64,000 bases of DNA from Actinomycetospora sp. NBRC 106378. GTDB taxonomy: Bacteria > Actinomycetota > Actinomycetes > Mycobacteriales > Pseudonocardiaceae. Every line of letters begins with the position of its first letter. The first letter of the stretch is position 1. The DNA lies in the NCBI RefSeq assembly GCF_030269685.1, contig NZ_BSTT01000004.1, positions 1-64,000 on the forward strand. The letters run 5' to 3'. A program made the translations under genes and the position numbers. Below are positions 1 through 8,536 of this stretch, piece after piece. The notes beneath the pieces are model-generated. The model saw only the letters and a program-made list of their open reading frames with translations, did not search any database and was not told the DNA's origin.

Positions 1-2
1 AC

Positions 3-107
3 CATCAGCGGCTGGCCGCCCTGGACACCTGGGTCCACGACTACAACACTCGCCGCGCCCACTCCGCCCTCGGCGGCCAGCCACCAAACACCCGCCTCGC
101 CTGCTAA
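3..107 (+). CDS. C-terminal tail of an IS transposase, cut by the window edge
   Basis: The reading frame is open from base 3 and ends at TAA 105-107, giving the last 34 residues of a protein. The tail contains YNTRRAHSALGGQPP, the typical end of DDE integrase-core transposases of the IS481/IS3 type, where a YN..R.H.ALGG..P motif follows the catalytic core. The catalytic residues lie outside the window, so completeness cannot be judged. No inverted-repeat end is recognised between 108 and 128, before the ferritin stop codon. Family assignment within IS481 versus IS3 is tentative. Confidence 0.75.
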   Translation, partial: HQRLAALDTWVHDYNTRRAHSALGGQPPNTRLAC

Positions 108-128
108 CAACGTGACGGGTCACGACAG

Positions 129-686
129 CTAGGCCCCGCCGAGCGTGGCGATCCCGCCGGCCGAGGGCGGCGCGGTCGGGTCGGTGCCCGCGTCGGCCGG
201 CATCTCGCGGGCGACGAAGTCCTCCACGTGGAAGAGGTTGTCGCCCGCGCGGCGCACGATGCGCAGGAGCGTGGTCATCGAGGCGACCTCCTCGACCTGC
301 TCCTTGAGGTACCACTGCATGAACTGCTCGCCGAGGTAGTCGCCCTGGTCGCGGGCGGCGCGGGCGAGCAGGGTGATCTGGTCGGTCACCCGGCGCTCCT
401 GCTCGAGCACCAGCTCCACGACGTCCTCGACGGACTTGAAGTCGTTGCGGACCTCGTCGATGCCGGGGATGCGGACGTGGACGTCGTTGTCGAGCAGGTA
501 CTGCACCATCCCCATGGCGTGGTTGCGCTCCTCGAGCGCCTGCGCGTAGAAGTGCGCCGCCAGCTGCGGGAGGTCCTCGTCGTCGCAGTAGACCGCGACC
601 GCGGTGTACTGCTGCGACGCGGTGAACTCGTGGCGGATCTGGTCGCGCAGGAGGTCATGGAACCTCGACGAGGACGGCTCTTCCAT
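129..686 (-). CDS. bfrB: Ferritin, iron-storage ferroxidase (BfrB-like)
   Basis: This 185-residue protein has the usual length of a non-haem bacterial ferritin, which oxidises Fe(II) and stores the mineral inside a 24-subunit cytoplasmic shell. The ferroxidase ligands are visible at E20, E53, H56, E97, Q130 and E133. They match the E. coli FtnA ligands with a constant offset of three residues, so the centre looks intact. No haem-binding methionine of the bacterioferritin type is evident. The short tail after residue 160 is Ala/Gly/Pro-rich, as in mycobacterial BfrB. A weak iron-box-like palindrome lies just upstream of the ATG. In mycobacteria the orthologue is controlled by IdeR and lies close to the DUF2470 and pheA genes that also occur in this window. 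Confidence 0.93.
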   Translation of the reverse strand: MEEPSSSRFHDLLRDQIRHEFTASQQYTAVAVYCDDEDLPQLAAHFYAQALEERNHAMGMVQYLLDNDVHVRIPGIDEVRNDFKSVEDVVELVLEQERRVTDQITLLARAARDQGDYLGEQFMQWYLKEQVEEVASMTTLLRIVRRAGDNLFHVEDFVAREMPADAGTDPTAPPSAGGIATLGGA

Positions 687-695
687 CCGGTGAGT

Positions 696-714
696 GTAGG
701 GCGACCTTACCTGT
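696..714 (-). promoter_or_regulatory. Possible degenerate IdeR iron box upstream of ferritin
   Basis: On the minus strand the sequence ACAGGTAAGGTCGCCCTAC matches the 19-bp IdeR/DtxR consensus at about 11 positions, with the outer AGG and CCT half-sites conserved. It lies ten bases upstream of the ferritin ATG. The match is much weaker than the box at 9348-9366 and could be chance. It is recorded because IdeR control of bfrB is known in mycobacteria. Confidence 0.3.
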
Positions 715-751
715 TCGAGGTATGGCCTCCGCCTCGCCGAGGGTCCCGCGC

Positions 752-2227
752 TCAGCCCACCGTCGCGGCGACGGCCCGGTCACCGTCCTGGCGCACCGTC
801 ACCGCGGGCTTCCCGACGCCGAGGTCGGCGCACTTCAGGTTCTGGTAGGAGGCCTGCAGTCGCTGGGCCAGGAACGTGAACAGCGAGTTCGCCGCCGCCG
901 GGTCGGGCGACGGGGCCGCGGAGAACCGGGCCTGGTCGGCCTTCAGACGCCCGGGCGCGACGGCGACCAGGGAGCGGCAGTAGGCGGCGCCGTCGGACGA
1001 CGCGGCGGGCGACTGGTCCACCCCGAGCCGGTAGAGGGTCAGCTTCGCCCGCGACGGGGTGTCCCCGGCCAGCACCATCGGGTCGTTCGCCGGCACGAGC
1101 GCGACCGGGTCGCCCTGGTGCGCGGCCGCCTGCAGCTCGTTCAGCGCGAGGGACGGCACCGGCCGTCCCCCGTCACCGAGGTCGGGGGCGGTCATCGGCC
1201 GGCAGCCCAGGGCGGGGTCGACGAACGCGTCGAGCAGCCCGTTGTCACTGGCGTTGGTCAGCACCGTGCCGCCGAGACCGCGGTTCGCGACGGCGTCCTG
1301 GGCGGTCCGGCCGTCGTCGAGCACCCGATAGGAGGTGGCGAGGTTGTCGCTCTGGTCCTGGTCGACCACCGCGAAGTCGCGGGTGGTGGGGCACGGCCGG
1401 CCGTCGGCGGCGGTGCCGAGCGCGGGCACGGTGGTCCGGCCGGCGGCGACGGACGCGTTCGCCGCGGCGAAGAACCGCGCCGCGCCGCAGTCGGCGAACT
1501 GCCCGAACGGCGAGTCGGGGGTGCCGTTGACGCACCCGGCGTCGTCGCCGCCCAGGGTCAGGGTGGTGCCGTTGAAGCCGAACCAGACGCCGACGACGGC
1601 GCCCGCGGGCAGCTGCGGGGTGACCGGGACGGCCGCGGGCCGGGCGCCGTCGTCGACCACCAGCGGGTGGTAGACCGACAGCGCGCCGGTCGAGGGGTCG
1701 AGCACCGTGGCCTCGACGAACGCGGCCTGCGCCTGGTCCGCCTCGTGGCAGGCGCCCTGCCCGCCGGAGCCCTTCAGCCGGTAGGGGGTGGCGAGCCCGG
1801 CGGCGGTCAGGGGCGCGGACGGCACGACCAGCGTGCAGTTCGGGTTCGGCTGCTGCTGCGTCTGCTGCTGTCGTTGCTGGTGCTGCTGCCGGTGCTGCTG
1901 GGCGTCAGACCGATGCGTGTCGGCCGCCGCGGCGGCGTCGGGTGCGGGCGACGCGCTCGTCGTCGCGGACGCGGTGGTCGTGGTGTCCGACCCGCCGCCG
2001 TCGGTCGTCCCCGACTCCTCCCGACGCGACCGGCCGGTGATCGCCGAGGTCAGGCGCGAGAGCAGGGAGGGGGCCCGTCCGTGCTGCGAGCTCGTCGAAC
2101 CCGACGTCGGAGTGTCGTTCGTCCGCGAGGACGCCCACGCCTGTGCCGCCCCGAGGACGAGCAGGATCGAGAGCGGGACGGCGACCGCCCACCGCGGGAT
2201 GCGCGGCCGGGCCGTGTGACGGGACAT
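752..2227 (-). CDS. Secreted or membrane-anchored protein of unknown function with Gln/His-rich linker
   Basis: This 491-residue protein is not assigned to a family. Residues 13-32 form one hydrophobic segment after a basic start, acting as an uncleaved anchor or signal sequence. Residues about 35-125 are a disordered Ser/Thr/Ala-rich linker that ends in a Gln/His run (QQHQQRQQQTQQQ). The rest looks like a folded extracytoplasmic domain with several cysteines that may form disulphides. The ATG at 2227 is supported by AAGGA nine bases upstream. The start lies inside the 3' part of the ferric-reductase reading frame, so the two genes are probably translated from one message. That context suggests, but does not prove, a role at the cell surface. 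Confidence 0.75.
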   Translation of the reverse strand: MSRHTARPRIPRWAVAVPLSILLVLGAAQAWASSRTNDTPTSGSTSSQHGRAPSLLSRLTSAITGRSRREESGTTDGGGSDTTTTASATTSASPAPDAAAAADTHRSDAQQHRQQHQQRQQQTQQQPNPNCTLVVPSAPLTAAGLATPYRLKGSGGQGACHEADQAQAAFVEATVLDPSTGALSVYHPLVVDDGARPAAVPVTPQLPAGAVVGVWFGFNGTTLTLGGDDAGCVNGTPDSPFGQFADCGAARFFAAANASVAAGRTTVPALGTAADGRPCPTTRDFAVVDQDQSDNLATSYRVLDDGRTAQDAVANRGLGGTVLTNASDNGLLDAFVDPALGCRPMTAPDLGDGGRPVPSLALNELQAAAHQGDPVALVPANDPMVLAGDTPSRAKLTLYRLGVDQSPAASSDGAAYCRSLVAVAPGRLKADQARFSAAPSPDPAAANSLFTFLAQRLQASYQNLKCADLGVGKPAVTVRQDGDRAVAATVG

Positions 2228-3563
2228 GGAGATCCTTCGGGGGAGCGGGATCGACCGGGGCGGACGCCCCGGAGGTCGTGGTGGGCAGCGGCCCGGACCA
2301 CCCGAACTGCTCGCAGTGCACCCGGGCGGGCGGCACGTCGAGCTGCTCGAGCGCGGCGAGGGTGCCGGTGGCGAGCGAGGCCGGGCCGCAGACGAAGTAG
2401 TCGAGGTGCTCCCGTTCCGGGGACGGGGGCAGGACCTCGGTGAGCAGCGCGACGTCGATGCGGCGGCCCGCGAGCCGGGTCACCTCGAGGTCGAGGCGGC
2501 GCCGCAGCACCTCCAGCTCGGGCGCGAACAGCGGCTCGGAGCCCCGCTCGGCGAGCACGAGGCGGTGCCGTCGGGCGTCGCCGCGCTCGGCGAGGGTCCG
2601 CAGCATGCTCATCATCGGGGTGATCCCGACCCCGCCGGCCACGAGCACGAGCCCGGCCCGCCCGCCGTGGTCCTCCGCGGTGAACGAGCCGTGCGGGCCG
2701 TCCAGCCACACCTGCTGCCCCTGCGTCAGCGCGGCGACGCGGTGCGAGAAGTCCCCCTGGTCGCGGACGGTCAGCTCGAGCCGTCCGGTGACGTTGGCGC
2801 TCGACGCGATCGTGAACGGGTGCTCCTCGGTACCCACGACCGCGCGGCGCAGACGCAGCCACACGAACTGGCCGGGCTCGAAGTGCAGCCCGCCGCGGCG
2901 CAGGTGCACGGGGGCGAGCACGAGGGTGACGACGCTCGGGCCCTCCCGCCGGACGCCGTAGACCACGTAGGCGCCCTGGCGGGAGAACAGCGGACGCCAG
3001 ACCCAGCGGTGGGAGAGCACGAGCAGCAGCGCCGCGGCGAGGACCACGAGGCAGACGCGCATCACGGGGTCGGCGACGAGGTGGTTCAGCCACACGACGT
3101 GCAGCCCGGCCAGCACGAGCCCGGCGGCGGCCAGCGCCACGTGCAGGCGGGCCCACACCTCGTACCGGGCGCCCGGACGTCGGCCACCCGCGGCGACGCC
3201 GCCGACGGCGAGCAGCGCCACGAGCGAGCCCCAGCCGACCTTCGCCGTGGCCCGGGCGGTGACCGGGTTGATCAGTGCCGGGTGGTTCCACAGCGCGACG
3301 GCGGCGTGCGCGACCACCGCGGCGAGCGCCAGCATCCCGAGCCAGCGGTGCAGCCCCATGATGCGGTCGACCCCGAAGGCCCGGGTCAGCGTGCGGATCC
3401 GGCTGGGCACGAGGACGACCACCACGAGGGCGCCGAGCCCGAGCACCCCGAGCCCGACCGAGAGCATCGTCGCGGGCGCCGTCGAGTGCCCACGCCAGGC
3501 CGAGAGCACGAACGGCACCACGGTCATCGTCGCGAGCGCCCCGGTCCAGGCGATCGTCGTCAT
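1905..3563 (-). CDS. Ferric-reductase-like membrane flavoprotein (ferredoxin-NADP reductase domain)
   Basis: The N-terminal 200 residues hold about six hydrophobic helices with paired histidines (GLHRWLG, VVAHAA, RLHVALA, GLHVVW), as in ferric-reductase/NOX-type b-haem membrane domains. The following 240 residues form an FAD/NAD(P)H reductase with the FAD motif HPFTIAS, the nucleotide loop GGVGITPM and the closing YFVCGP and CEQFGW. It probably passes electrons from NAD(P)H through FAD and haem across the membrane. A normal family member would end soon after CEQFGW. Here the frame runs a further 110 or so residues of low-complexity sequence, overlapping the next gene by over 320 bases. This suggests a lost stop codon or a frameshift. 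The start may be ATG 3563 or GTG 3575. Confidence 0.82.
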   Translation of the reverse strand: MTTIAWTGALATMTVVPFVLSAWRGHSTAPATMLSVGLGVLGLGALVVVVLVPSRIRTLTRAFGVDRIMGLHRWLGMLALAAVVAHAAVALWNHPALINPVTARATAKVGWGSLVALLAVGGVAAGGRRPGARYEVWARLHVALAAAGLVLAGLHVVWLNHLVADPVMRVCLVVLAAALLLVLSHRWVWRPLFSRQGAYVVYGVRREGPSVVTLVLAPVHLRRGGLHFEPGQFVWLRLRRAVVGTEEHPFTIASSANVTGRLELTVRDQGDFSHRVAALTQGQQVWLDGPHGSFTAEDHGGRAGLVLVAGGVGITPMMSMLRTLAERGDARRHRLVLAERGSEPLFAPELEVLRRRLDLEVTRLAGRRIDVALLTEVLPPSPEREHLDYFVCGPASLATGTLAALEQLDVPPARVHCEQFGWSGPLPTTTSGASAPVDPAPPKDLHVPSHGPAAHPAVGGRRPALDPARPRGGTGVGVLADERHSDVGFDELAARTGPLPALAPDLGDHRPVASGGVGDDRRRRVGHHDHRVRDDERVARTRRRRGGRHASV

Positions 3564-3588
3564 CCGTCTGCGCACGGCCGCAGAAGCT

Positions 3589-3601
3589 AGGTCCGTGACC
3601 T
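3589..3601. promoter_or_regulatory. Short palindrome in the divergent promoter region
   Basis: AGGTCCGTGACCT is a perfect 5-3-5 inverted repeat 25 bases upstream of the ferric-reductase ATG. It lies in the 229-base spacer shared with the divergent methyltransferase at 3793. It may be an operator. Its 13-base span does not fit the 19-bp IdeR box. Nothing else was recognised in this spacer. Confidence 0.25.
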
Positions 3602-3792
3602 GAGCGTGACCCGCGATTCTGAGAGCGGAGGGCCCTCGGCCGCGGTGATCGACCGGGATCCGGCGACGACGGGCGGGATCGCTGCGCCGTTCGTCGGTAC
3701 CCCTCTCAGCTTCGTCCGCGAGGGGCTCCGGGGCGCTTCGTCACCGGTGCCGGAAGTGCCCCGACGCCGACGGCACGGCAGGATGGCCGCTC

Positions 3793-4515
3793 GTGACCTT
3801 CGACCGTGCCCGCGAGGCCGCCGTGGTGCCGGCGGCGTTCGACCAGGACGCCACCTCCTACGACCGTCTGGTCGGCGCCAACCCCGGCTACCTCGACCAC
3901 CTGCGGCTCTCCGCGCGGCGGCTGGCCCTTCCCGACGACGGGGCCGGGCTGCGGCTCCTCGACGTCGGCTGCGGGACCGGGCTGTCGACGCAGGCGCTCG
4001 TGGAGACCTACCCGAAGGCCGAGATCGTCGCCGCCGACGCGTCGGCGGAGATGCTCGCGCAGGCCCGGGCCAAGTCGTGGCCGAGCACCGTGCGGTTCGT
4101 GCACGCCCGCGCCGAGGAGCTCGCCGCGCACGGCGTCGAGGGGCCGTTCGACGGCATCCTCGCCGCGTACCTGCTGCGCAACCTGCCCGACGTCACCGCC
4201 GGCGTGAAGGACCTCCACGCGCTGCTCGCGCCGGGGGCGCCGCTGGCGGTGCACGAGTACTCGGTGGCCGACTCGGCGCGTGCGCGCGCGACCTGGACCG
4301 CGGTGTGCTGGGCGATCATCATCCCGCTCGGGTGGCGGGTGACCGGGGACGCGTCGCTCTACCGGTACCTGTGGAAGTCGGTGCTGCACTTCGACGGGAT
4401 CGGCAGGCTCACGGGGCGCCTGCGCGACGCGGGCCTCGACGACGTCCGGGTCGAGCCGGTCGACGGCTGGCAGAAGGGGATCGTGCACACGATCCTGGGC
4501 CGTCGGCCGGTCTGA
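3793..4515 (+). CDS. Class I SAM-dependent methyltransferase (UbiE-like)
   Basis: This 240-residue protein carries the AdoMet-binding motif I LLDVGCGTGLS at about residues 55-66. An acidic motif II follows (IVAADAS), then the motif IV-like FDGILAAYLLRNLPD, which is close to UbiE/MenG and related small-molecule methyltransferases. It starts at GTG 3793. It converges on a Rieske protein gene, separated by a palindromic repeat. Similar methyltransferases sit beside DUF5914 Rieske proteins in some actinobacterial carotenoid clusters, but no carotenoid backbone genes occur here. The substrate is therefore unknown. Confidence 0.85.
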   Translation: MTFDRAREAAVVPAAFDQDATSYDRLVGANPGYLDHLRLSARRLALPDDGAGLRLLDVGCGTGLSTQALVETYPKAEIVAADASAEMLAQARAKSWPSTVRFVHARAEELAAHGVEGPFDGILAAYLLRNLPDVTAGVKDLHALLAPGAPLAVHEYSVADSARARATWTAVCWAIIIPLGWRVTGDASLYRYLWKSVLHFDGIGRLTGRLRDAGLDDVRVEPVDGWQKGIVHTILGRRPV

Positions 4516-4523
4516 GTCGCCTC

Positions 4524-4580
4524 ACGTCAGCGGTGGCCCACCGCTGACGTCGGACGTCCGCCGTGTGCCACCGCTGACGG
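4524..4580. repeat. Three-armed palindromic repeat, copy 1
   Basis: Bases 4524-4536 (ACGTCAGCGGTGG) and 4538-4550 form a perfect 13-bp inverted repeat around one central base. After a variable 17-base stretch the arm CCACCGCTGAC occurs a third time at 4569-4579. The element fills the spacer between two convergent genes, so it may work as a transcription terminator. The same arrangement recurs at 16364-16416 with a different middle segment. Confidence 0.85.
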
Positions 4581-5564
4581 TCAGGAACCCGCGCGCCGAC
4601 GCCGGCGGACCTCGTAGGTGCGCTCGGCGTACTCGATGTCGTCGACCCAGAGGCGCTTGGCCGCGAACTCCATGAGCGGGCGGACGAGCCGCTGGGCCTT
4701 CGTCGCGTGCACGAAGCCCTCGCGGCCCGACCAGGCGAGCACCGCCTCCGTCACGAGCGTGCGGGCCCGCCCGTCGGGGTGCGGGGCGATCGGGGTCGCG
4801 TGGGTCTCGACGACGCTGCCCGCGCCCTCCCCGCGCGTGATGTGCATGACGATGGTCCGCGGGTCGGGGCAGGTGAACCGGGCCTCGACCGGCACGCCGT
4901 AGTTCCGGGTCAGCCGGAAGGCCACGTGCAGGTCGAAGTGGTCCTCGTCCTCGGTGGCGGTGCGCCCGGGGGCGGAGTCCACGCGCAGGTCGGCGAACGA
5001 GTGCGGGTGGAACCACGCGCCGTGCCACGGGTCGAGGCGGTTGGCGAGGACGTCGTCGGGCTCGCAGGTGCCGGTCATCGACGCCACGGCGACCAGGCTC
5101 GTGGCGTGCGGCGGGCGGACCGGCAGCACCGGGGCGTCGGTGGGCTCCTCGCCGCCGACGGCGTCGAGCCGGACCCAGGTCAGCACCCCGTCGTCGTGCG
5201 CGGGCACCGTGCGCCAGCCGGCGCGCCCGGACGGGCCGAGGGCGAGGCCGTGCCAGCGACAGATGAGCTCGCAGCCCGACTGCTGCGCGGTCGACATGTC
5301 CGCGCCGAGGTGCGGGCAGGCACCCGGGCCGGCGTGCACCCCGCCGTCGGGAGCCCGCCAGACGACCAGCTCGACCCCCGCCACCGTCACGCCCGTCGGG
5401 GAGCCGACGCGGACGTCCCGCGACGCGCCGACGACGTACCAGTTGCCCGACGGGCGGGCCTGGGCCCGCTCCAGGGCGGCGTGGATGATGCCCGGCTTCG
5501 CGTCCCGCCAGGTCGGCTCCATCGCCTCCCAGCGTTCGCCGGACAGACGTCGTAGCGGGTTCAC
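4581..5564 (-). CDS. Rieske [2Fe-2S] protein of the DUF5914 type
   Basis: The Rieske cluster-binding motifs are CPHLG and CRWHG, spaced as in ring-hydroxylating oxygenase alpha subunits and related Rieske proteins. The C-terminal part contains NRLDPWHGAWFHPHSF, a mononuclear-iron-like region, and a family-typical end. With GTG 5564 the protein has 327 residues. This start is preferred over the frame's first possible start at 6020, which would run through the arginine deiminase gene. DUF5914 proteins accompany carotenoid genes in several actinobacteria, so an oxygenase role in lipid or terpenoid modification is possible. This assignment is from memory of the family, and the substrate cannot be read from the sequence. 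Confidence 0.75.
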   Translation of the reverse strand: MNPLRRLSGERWEAMEPTWRDAKPGIIHAALERAQARPSGNWYVVGASRDVRVGSPTGVTVAGVELVVWRAPDGGVHAGPGACPHLGADMSTAQQSGCELICRWHGLALGPSGRAGWRTVPAHDDGVLTWVRLDAVGGEEPTDAPVLPVRPPHATSLVAVASMTGTCEPDDVLANRLDPWHGAWFHPHSFADLRVDSAPGRTATEDEDHFDLHVAFRLTRNYGVPVEARFTCPDPRTIVMHITRGEGAGSVVETHATPIAPHPDGRARTLVTEAVLAWSGREGFVHATKAQRLVRPLMEFAAKRLWVDDIEYAERTYEVRRRRRAGS

Positions 5565-5698
5565 CGGCGTACGACCGACTGGGCGCTTCCTCAGCACGGA
5601 ACGGACGCTAGGACGGTGCCCGTACCGGTGCAGTGGGGCACGGTCGTCTGTGGCCGGACGCACGTCTGGCTGCGCCGAACGAGGGCGCGCCGACCCGA

Positions 5699-6880
5699 TC
5701 AGGTGACGTCGCGCTCCCAGGGGCACGACAGGCAGCGCGGCCCGCCCCGCCCGGAGCCCAGTTCGAACCCCTCGATCGTCACCACCTCGATCCCGGCGTC
5801 GCGCAGCCGACCGTTCGTCGTGGTGTTGCGCTCGTAGGCGACGACGAGGCCGGGCGCCAGGGCGAGGGTGTTGTTGCCGTCGTCCCACTGCTCGCGCTCG
5901 GCGGCGACCCCGGCCGGGCCGGTGTCGACCGCGCGGAGCTCGTCGATCCCCATGGCGCGCGCGGCGGCGGGCCGGAACGGTTCGGGACCCTCGATATGGA
6001 GGCCGGGCGTGATGGTCCACGCCTCCAGCGCGTCGAGGACCTCGGGGAACACCACCATCGCGTCGACGTCGACCATCGTCGCGACCGTGTCCAGGTGCAT
6101 GGTCGCCCGCCGCTGCGTGATCGGGACCGCGAGCACGGTGTGGGCGAGGCCGTCGGCGAACATGGCGCGTGCGAAGGACTCGGCGCCGGCCGGGCTGGTG
6201 CGCTCCCCGACGCCGATCGCGAGCACCCCGGGCGCGAGCAGCAGGACGTCACCGCCCTCCGCGGCCGAGGTGTCGCGGGACTCGGTGTGGGTGACGCCGC
6301 CGAGTGCCGGGCGGCCGGCGTGCGCCAGCGCCACGAGGGAGGCCTCCCGGCGCCGGGCGGGCATGCCCATCGCGGCGGCCACCACCCGGTCCCCGACCCG
6401 GATCGAGGAGTCGCGGGTGAACATGAGGTTCGGCAGCGGGTCGACGGCGAACTCGTCCGGGCCGTGCATGCGGCGCACCAGCGAGTTCTCGCCGTCGCCG
6501 AGCTCGCGGAAGGTCAGCCCGCCGATCAGTGCCGTCGTGAGTTCGGGGGCGGTCATCGCCGCCATCTGCTCCCGGACGGCCGCGCCGAGCTCCCGGCCGA
6601 GCGTCCGCTCGTCGACCGCCGCGGCGATCCCGGAGTCGCGCGGGCCGTCGTCATGAAGAGCGTCGGTGAGGAGGTCCGCGAGCAGGAGCACCTCGACGCC
6701 GTGCCGACGCAGCGTGTCGGCGAAGCGGTCGTGCTCGAGCTGGGCGCGCTCGACCCAGGGGATGCCGTCGAAGAGCAGCCGGTCGGCGTTGCGCGGGGTC
6801 AGGCGCCGGAGCTCCGGGCCGGGACGGTGCAGCACCACCGTCCGCAGCGGGCCGACCTCGGAGTCCACGCGCGGGGTCAC
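5699..6880 (-). CDS. arcA: Arginine deiminase
   Basis: This enzyme hydrolyses L-arginine to citrulline and ammonia in the cytoplasm. At 393 residues it is slightly shorter than the usual 400-410. Guanidine-group transferase motifs are present in order: the N-terminal [42 protein letters not shown] and the C-terminal [11 protein letters not shown]. The catalytic cysteine is C383. No arcB or arcC (carbamoyltransferase, carbamate kinase) lies next to it, so the ATP-yielding arginine deiminase pathway is not encoded as an operon here. The gene is followed on the same strand by the Rieske gene and preceded, ten bases away, by a CPBP protease. Confidence 0.93.
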   Translation of the reverse strand: MTPRVDSEVGPLRTVVLHRPGPELRRLTPRNADRLLFDGIPWVERAQLEHDRFADTLRRHGVEVLLLADLLTDALHDDGPRDSGIAAAVDERTLGRELGAAVREQMAAMTAPELTTALIGGLTFRELGDGENSLVRRMHGPDEFAVDPLPNLMFTRDSSIRVGDRVVAAAMGMPARRREASLVALAHAGRPALGGVTHTESRDTSAAEGGDVLLLAPGVLAIGVGERTSPAGAESFARAMFADGLAHTVLAVPITQRRATMHLDTVATMVDVDAMVVFPEVLDALEAWTITPGLHIEGPEPFRPAAARAMGIDELRAVDTGPAGVAAEREQWDDGNNTLALAPGLVVAYERNTTTNGRLRDAGIEVVTIEGFELGSGRGGPRCLSCPWERDVT

Positions 6881-6890
6881 CGCGCCGAGG

Positions 6891-7691
6891 TTAGTTGCCG
6901 GGCAGGAAGGACACCTTCCCGGCGAGCAGCGCGGAGCCGACGAAGGCGACGACGTCGATCAGCGTGTGCGCCCACACCAGCGGCCAGAGCCGCCCGGTGC
7001 GCTGCCAGTACCGGCCGAACACCAGACCCATGACGAGGTTGCCGAGGCCGCCACCGAAACCCTGGTAGAGGTGGTAGCTCCCGCGGAGCGCGGCCGCGAC
7101 CAGCAGCGACCGGTTCTCGGTGAGCCCGAGGCGGCGCAGCGCCGAGAGCAGCCAGCCGACCACGAGCACCTCCTCGGCCCACGAGTTGGCGAAGGCCGAG
7201 ATCAGCAGCACCGGCACCCGCCACCAGTGGTCGTCGAGCACCGACGGGACCACCGTGAGGTTGATCCCGATGGCGCGGGTGACGAGGTAGAAGCCGAGCC
7301 CGGGGATGCCGATGAGGGCGGCCAGCCCGCAGGCGGCGCGCAGGTCACGCCACGGTCGGCGCCCGTCGAGGCCCACCCCGCGCGGCCCGGAGCCGGCGCG
7401 GAGCAGCAGGTAGAGGCCGAGCCCGCCCCAGGCGATCAGCTGCAACGACGACGTGAGCTGCGCCGCGAGGTCCACCCACGCGTCGGTGGCCAGCGGCCGG
7501 TCGATCGTCACCTGCCGCTGCGCCAGCGGGGCCGGGGCGGCCAGCGAGTCCAGGAGCGAGACGAGCGACCGCAGCCCCGACAGCCCGAGCGTCACAGTGG
7601 CCACGACGAGGATCTCGGTGACGAGGAGCCGGCGCTCGCGCCCGGTCACGACCTCGACGTCGGGCCGGGCCGGGGAGAGCCAGCTGTTCAT
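6891..7691 (-). CDS. CPBP-family intramembrane metalloprotease
   Basis: This 266-residue membrane protein has about six to seven hydrophobic helices. It carries the three CPBP/CAAX-protease signatures: [15 protein letters not shown] (a variant of EExxxR), the motif with histidine YHLYQGFGG, and the final HTLIDV. The family includes type II CAAX prenyl endopeptidases and bacterial bacteriocin-immunity proteins. The role in free-living actinobacteria is generally unknown. Translation probably starts at ATG 7691. It is ten bases from arcA and may be cotranscribed with it. Confidence 0.88.
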   Translation of the reverse strand: MNSWLSPARPDVEVVTGRERRLLVTEILVVATVTLGLSGLRSLVSLLDSLAAPAPLAQRQVTIDRPLATDAWVDLAAQLTSSLQLIAWGGLGLYLLLRAGSGPRGVGLDGRRPWRDLRAACGLAALIGIPGLGFYLVTRAIGINLTVVPSVLDDHWWRVPVLLISAFANSWAEEVLVVGWLLSALRRLGLTENRSLLVAAALRGSYHLYQGFGGGLGNLVMGLVFGRYWQRTGRLWPLVWAHTLIDVVAFVGSALLAGKVSFLPGN

Positions 7692-7754
7692 CGACGATCA
7701 CCCTAGGGCGCACGCCACGGGGCCCACACGGCCTGCGTCGGTAACCTCGGTGGC

Positions 7755-8204
7755 GTGCCGGTCCTGCGCGTGCTCGCCACCCCGCGATGGGTGGGCTGGA
7801 CGCTGCTCGCGATCTGCGCCGTCGTGGTCTGCGGGGGCATGGCCTACTGGCAGCTCATCCGCGCCGAGTCGGACTCGGGCACGCTGCTCAACGCCGGGTA
7901 CGCGCTGCAGTGGCCGCTGTTCGGCGTGTTCTTCGCCGCGCTGTGGTGGCGGATGCTGCGCTCCGAGGCGCGCATCCTCGCCGAGATCCAGGAGGGTCCC
8001 GACGCCGGGTCGTCCCCAGCTCCCCCGGCTCCCGCAGCCGGGGCGATCCCCGAGGCCGACAGCCCGTTCACCCCGCGTCCCCGCGGCGTCGAGCCCGGGG
8101 CGGGCGCGGGCCGGCCCGCCCGCGTCCGGGCCACCGAGGAGTACAACGCGATGCTCGCGGACCTGAACCGTCGCGACCGTCAGGACAGGGAGTCGACCCC
8201 GTGA
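7755..8204 (+). CDS. Small membrane protein of unknown function
   Basis: This 149-residue protein has two predicted transmembrane helices, at about residues 14-34 and 48-65. A cytoplasmic tail rich in Ala, Pro and Arg ends with TEEYNAMLADLNRRD. The start is GTG 7755. The stop codon overlaps the GTG of the following DUF3817 gene (GTGA), so the two products are translationally coupled and may interact. I do not recognise a named family. Confidence 0.8.
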   Translation: MPVLRVLATPRWVGWTLLAICAVVVCGGMAYWQLIRAESDSGTLLNAGYALQWPLFGVFFAALWWRMLRSEARILAEIQEGPDAGSSPAPPAPAAGAIPEADSPFTPRPRGVEPGAGAGRPARVRATEEYNAMLADLNRRDRQDRESTP

Positions 8205-8536
8205 CCGCATCCACCGATGTCCTCACCGAGAAGGTCGTCGCGGCCATGCGGCGCTACCGGGTCGGCGCCTACGTGGTCGGTGTCGGCCTGCTGGTGCTCG
8301 TGCTGGTCGCGATGCCGCTGAAGTACTTCGCCGACCAGCCGCTGCTCGTCGCGATCGTCGGTCCGATCCACGGCTTCCTCTACATGGGCTACCTGGCCCT
8401 CACCGCCGACCTCGGGGTGAAGGCGCGGTGGCCGGTGGGGAAGCTGCTGCTCGTGGCCCTGGCCGGGACGATCCCGTTCGTGTCGTTCATCGCCGAGCGG
8501 AAGGTCACCGCTCCGCTGCGCGCCGCGGCGGGCTGA
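8201..8536 (+). CDS. DUF3817 integral membrane protein
   Basis: This protein has 111 residues with three hydrophobic helices. The central GPIHGFLYMGYLAL stretch is the hallmark of DUF3817. A conserved helix pattern ends in IPFVSFIAERK. The biochemical role of the family is not established. It starts at GTG 8201 inside the stop of the preceding small membrane protein. Its 3' end overlaps the end of the convergent DUF2470 gene by 32 bases. Confidence 0.87.
   Translation: MTASTDVLTEKVVAAMRRYRVGAYVVGVGLLVLVLVAMPLKYFADQPLLVAIVGPIHGFLYMGYLALTADLGVKARWPVGKLLLVALAGTIPFVSFIAERKVTAPLRAAAG

Noticed and set aside
1860..1900. CTG/TGC-rich tract as a possible microsatellite or regulatory repeat
   Set aside because: It encodes the Gln/His linker of the secreted protein in frame and shows mixed CAG/CAC/CGG codons, so a coding origin is sufficient.
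3589..3601. The palindrome before the ferric reductase as an IdeR box
   Set aside because: The half-sites are 13 bases apart overall rather than the 15 needed within the 19-bp consensus, so it was kept only as a generic palindrome.
3793..5564. Methyltransferase plus DUF5914 Rieske gene as a carotenoid cluster
   Set aside because: No phytoene synthase, desaturase or prenyl synthase gene is present in the window; only the loose association remains.
5699..6880. A complete arginine deiminase pathway operon
   Set aside because: No ornithine carbamoyltransferase, carbamate kinase or arginine/ornithine antiporter gene is adjacent.
7702..7760. Possible terminator or promoter between the CPBP gene and the plus-strand membrane protein
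   Set aside because: No inverted repeat or convincing -35/-10 pair was visible in the 63-base spacer.
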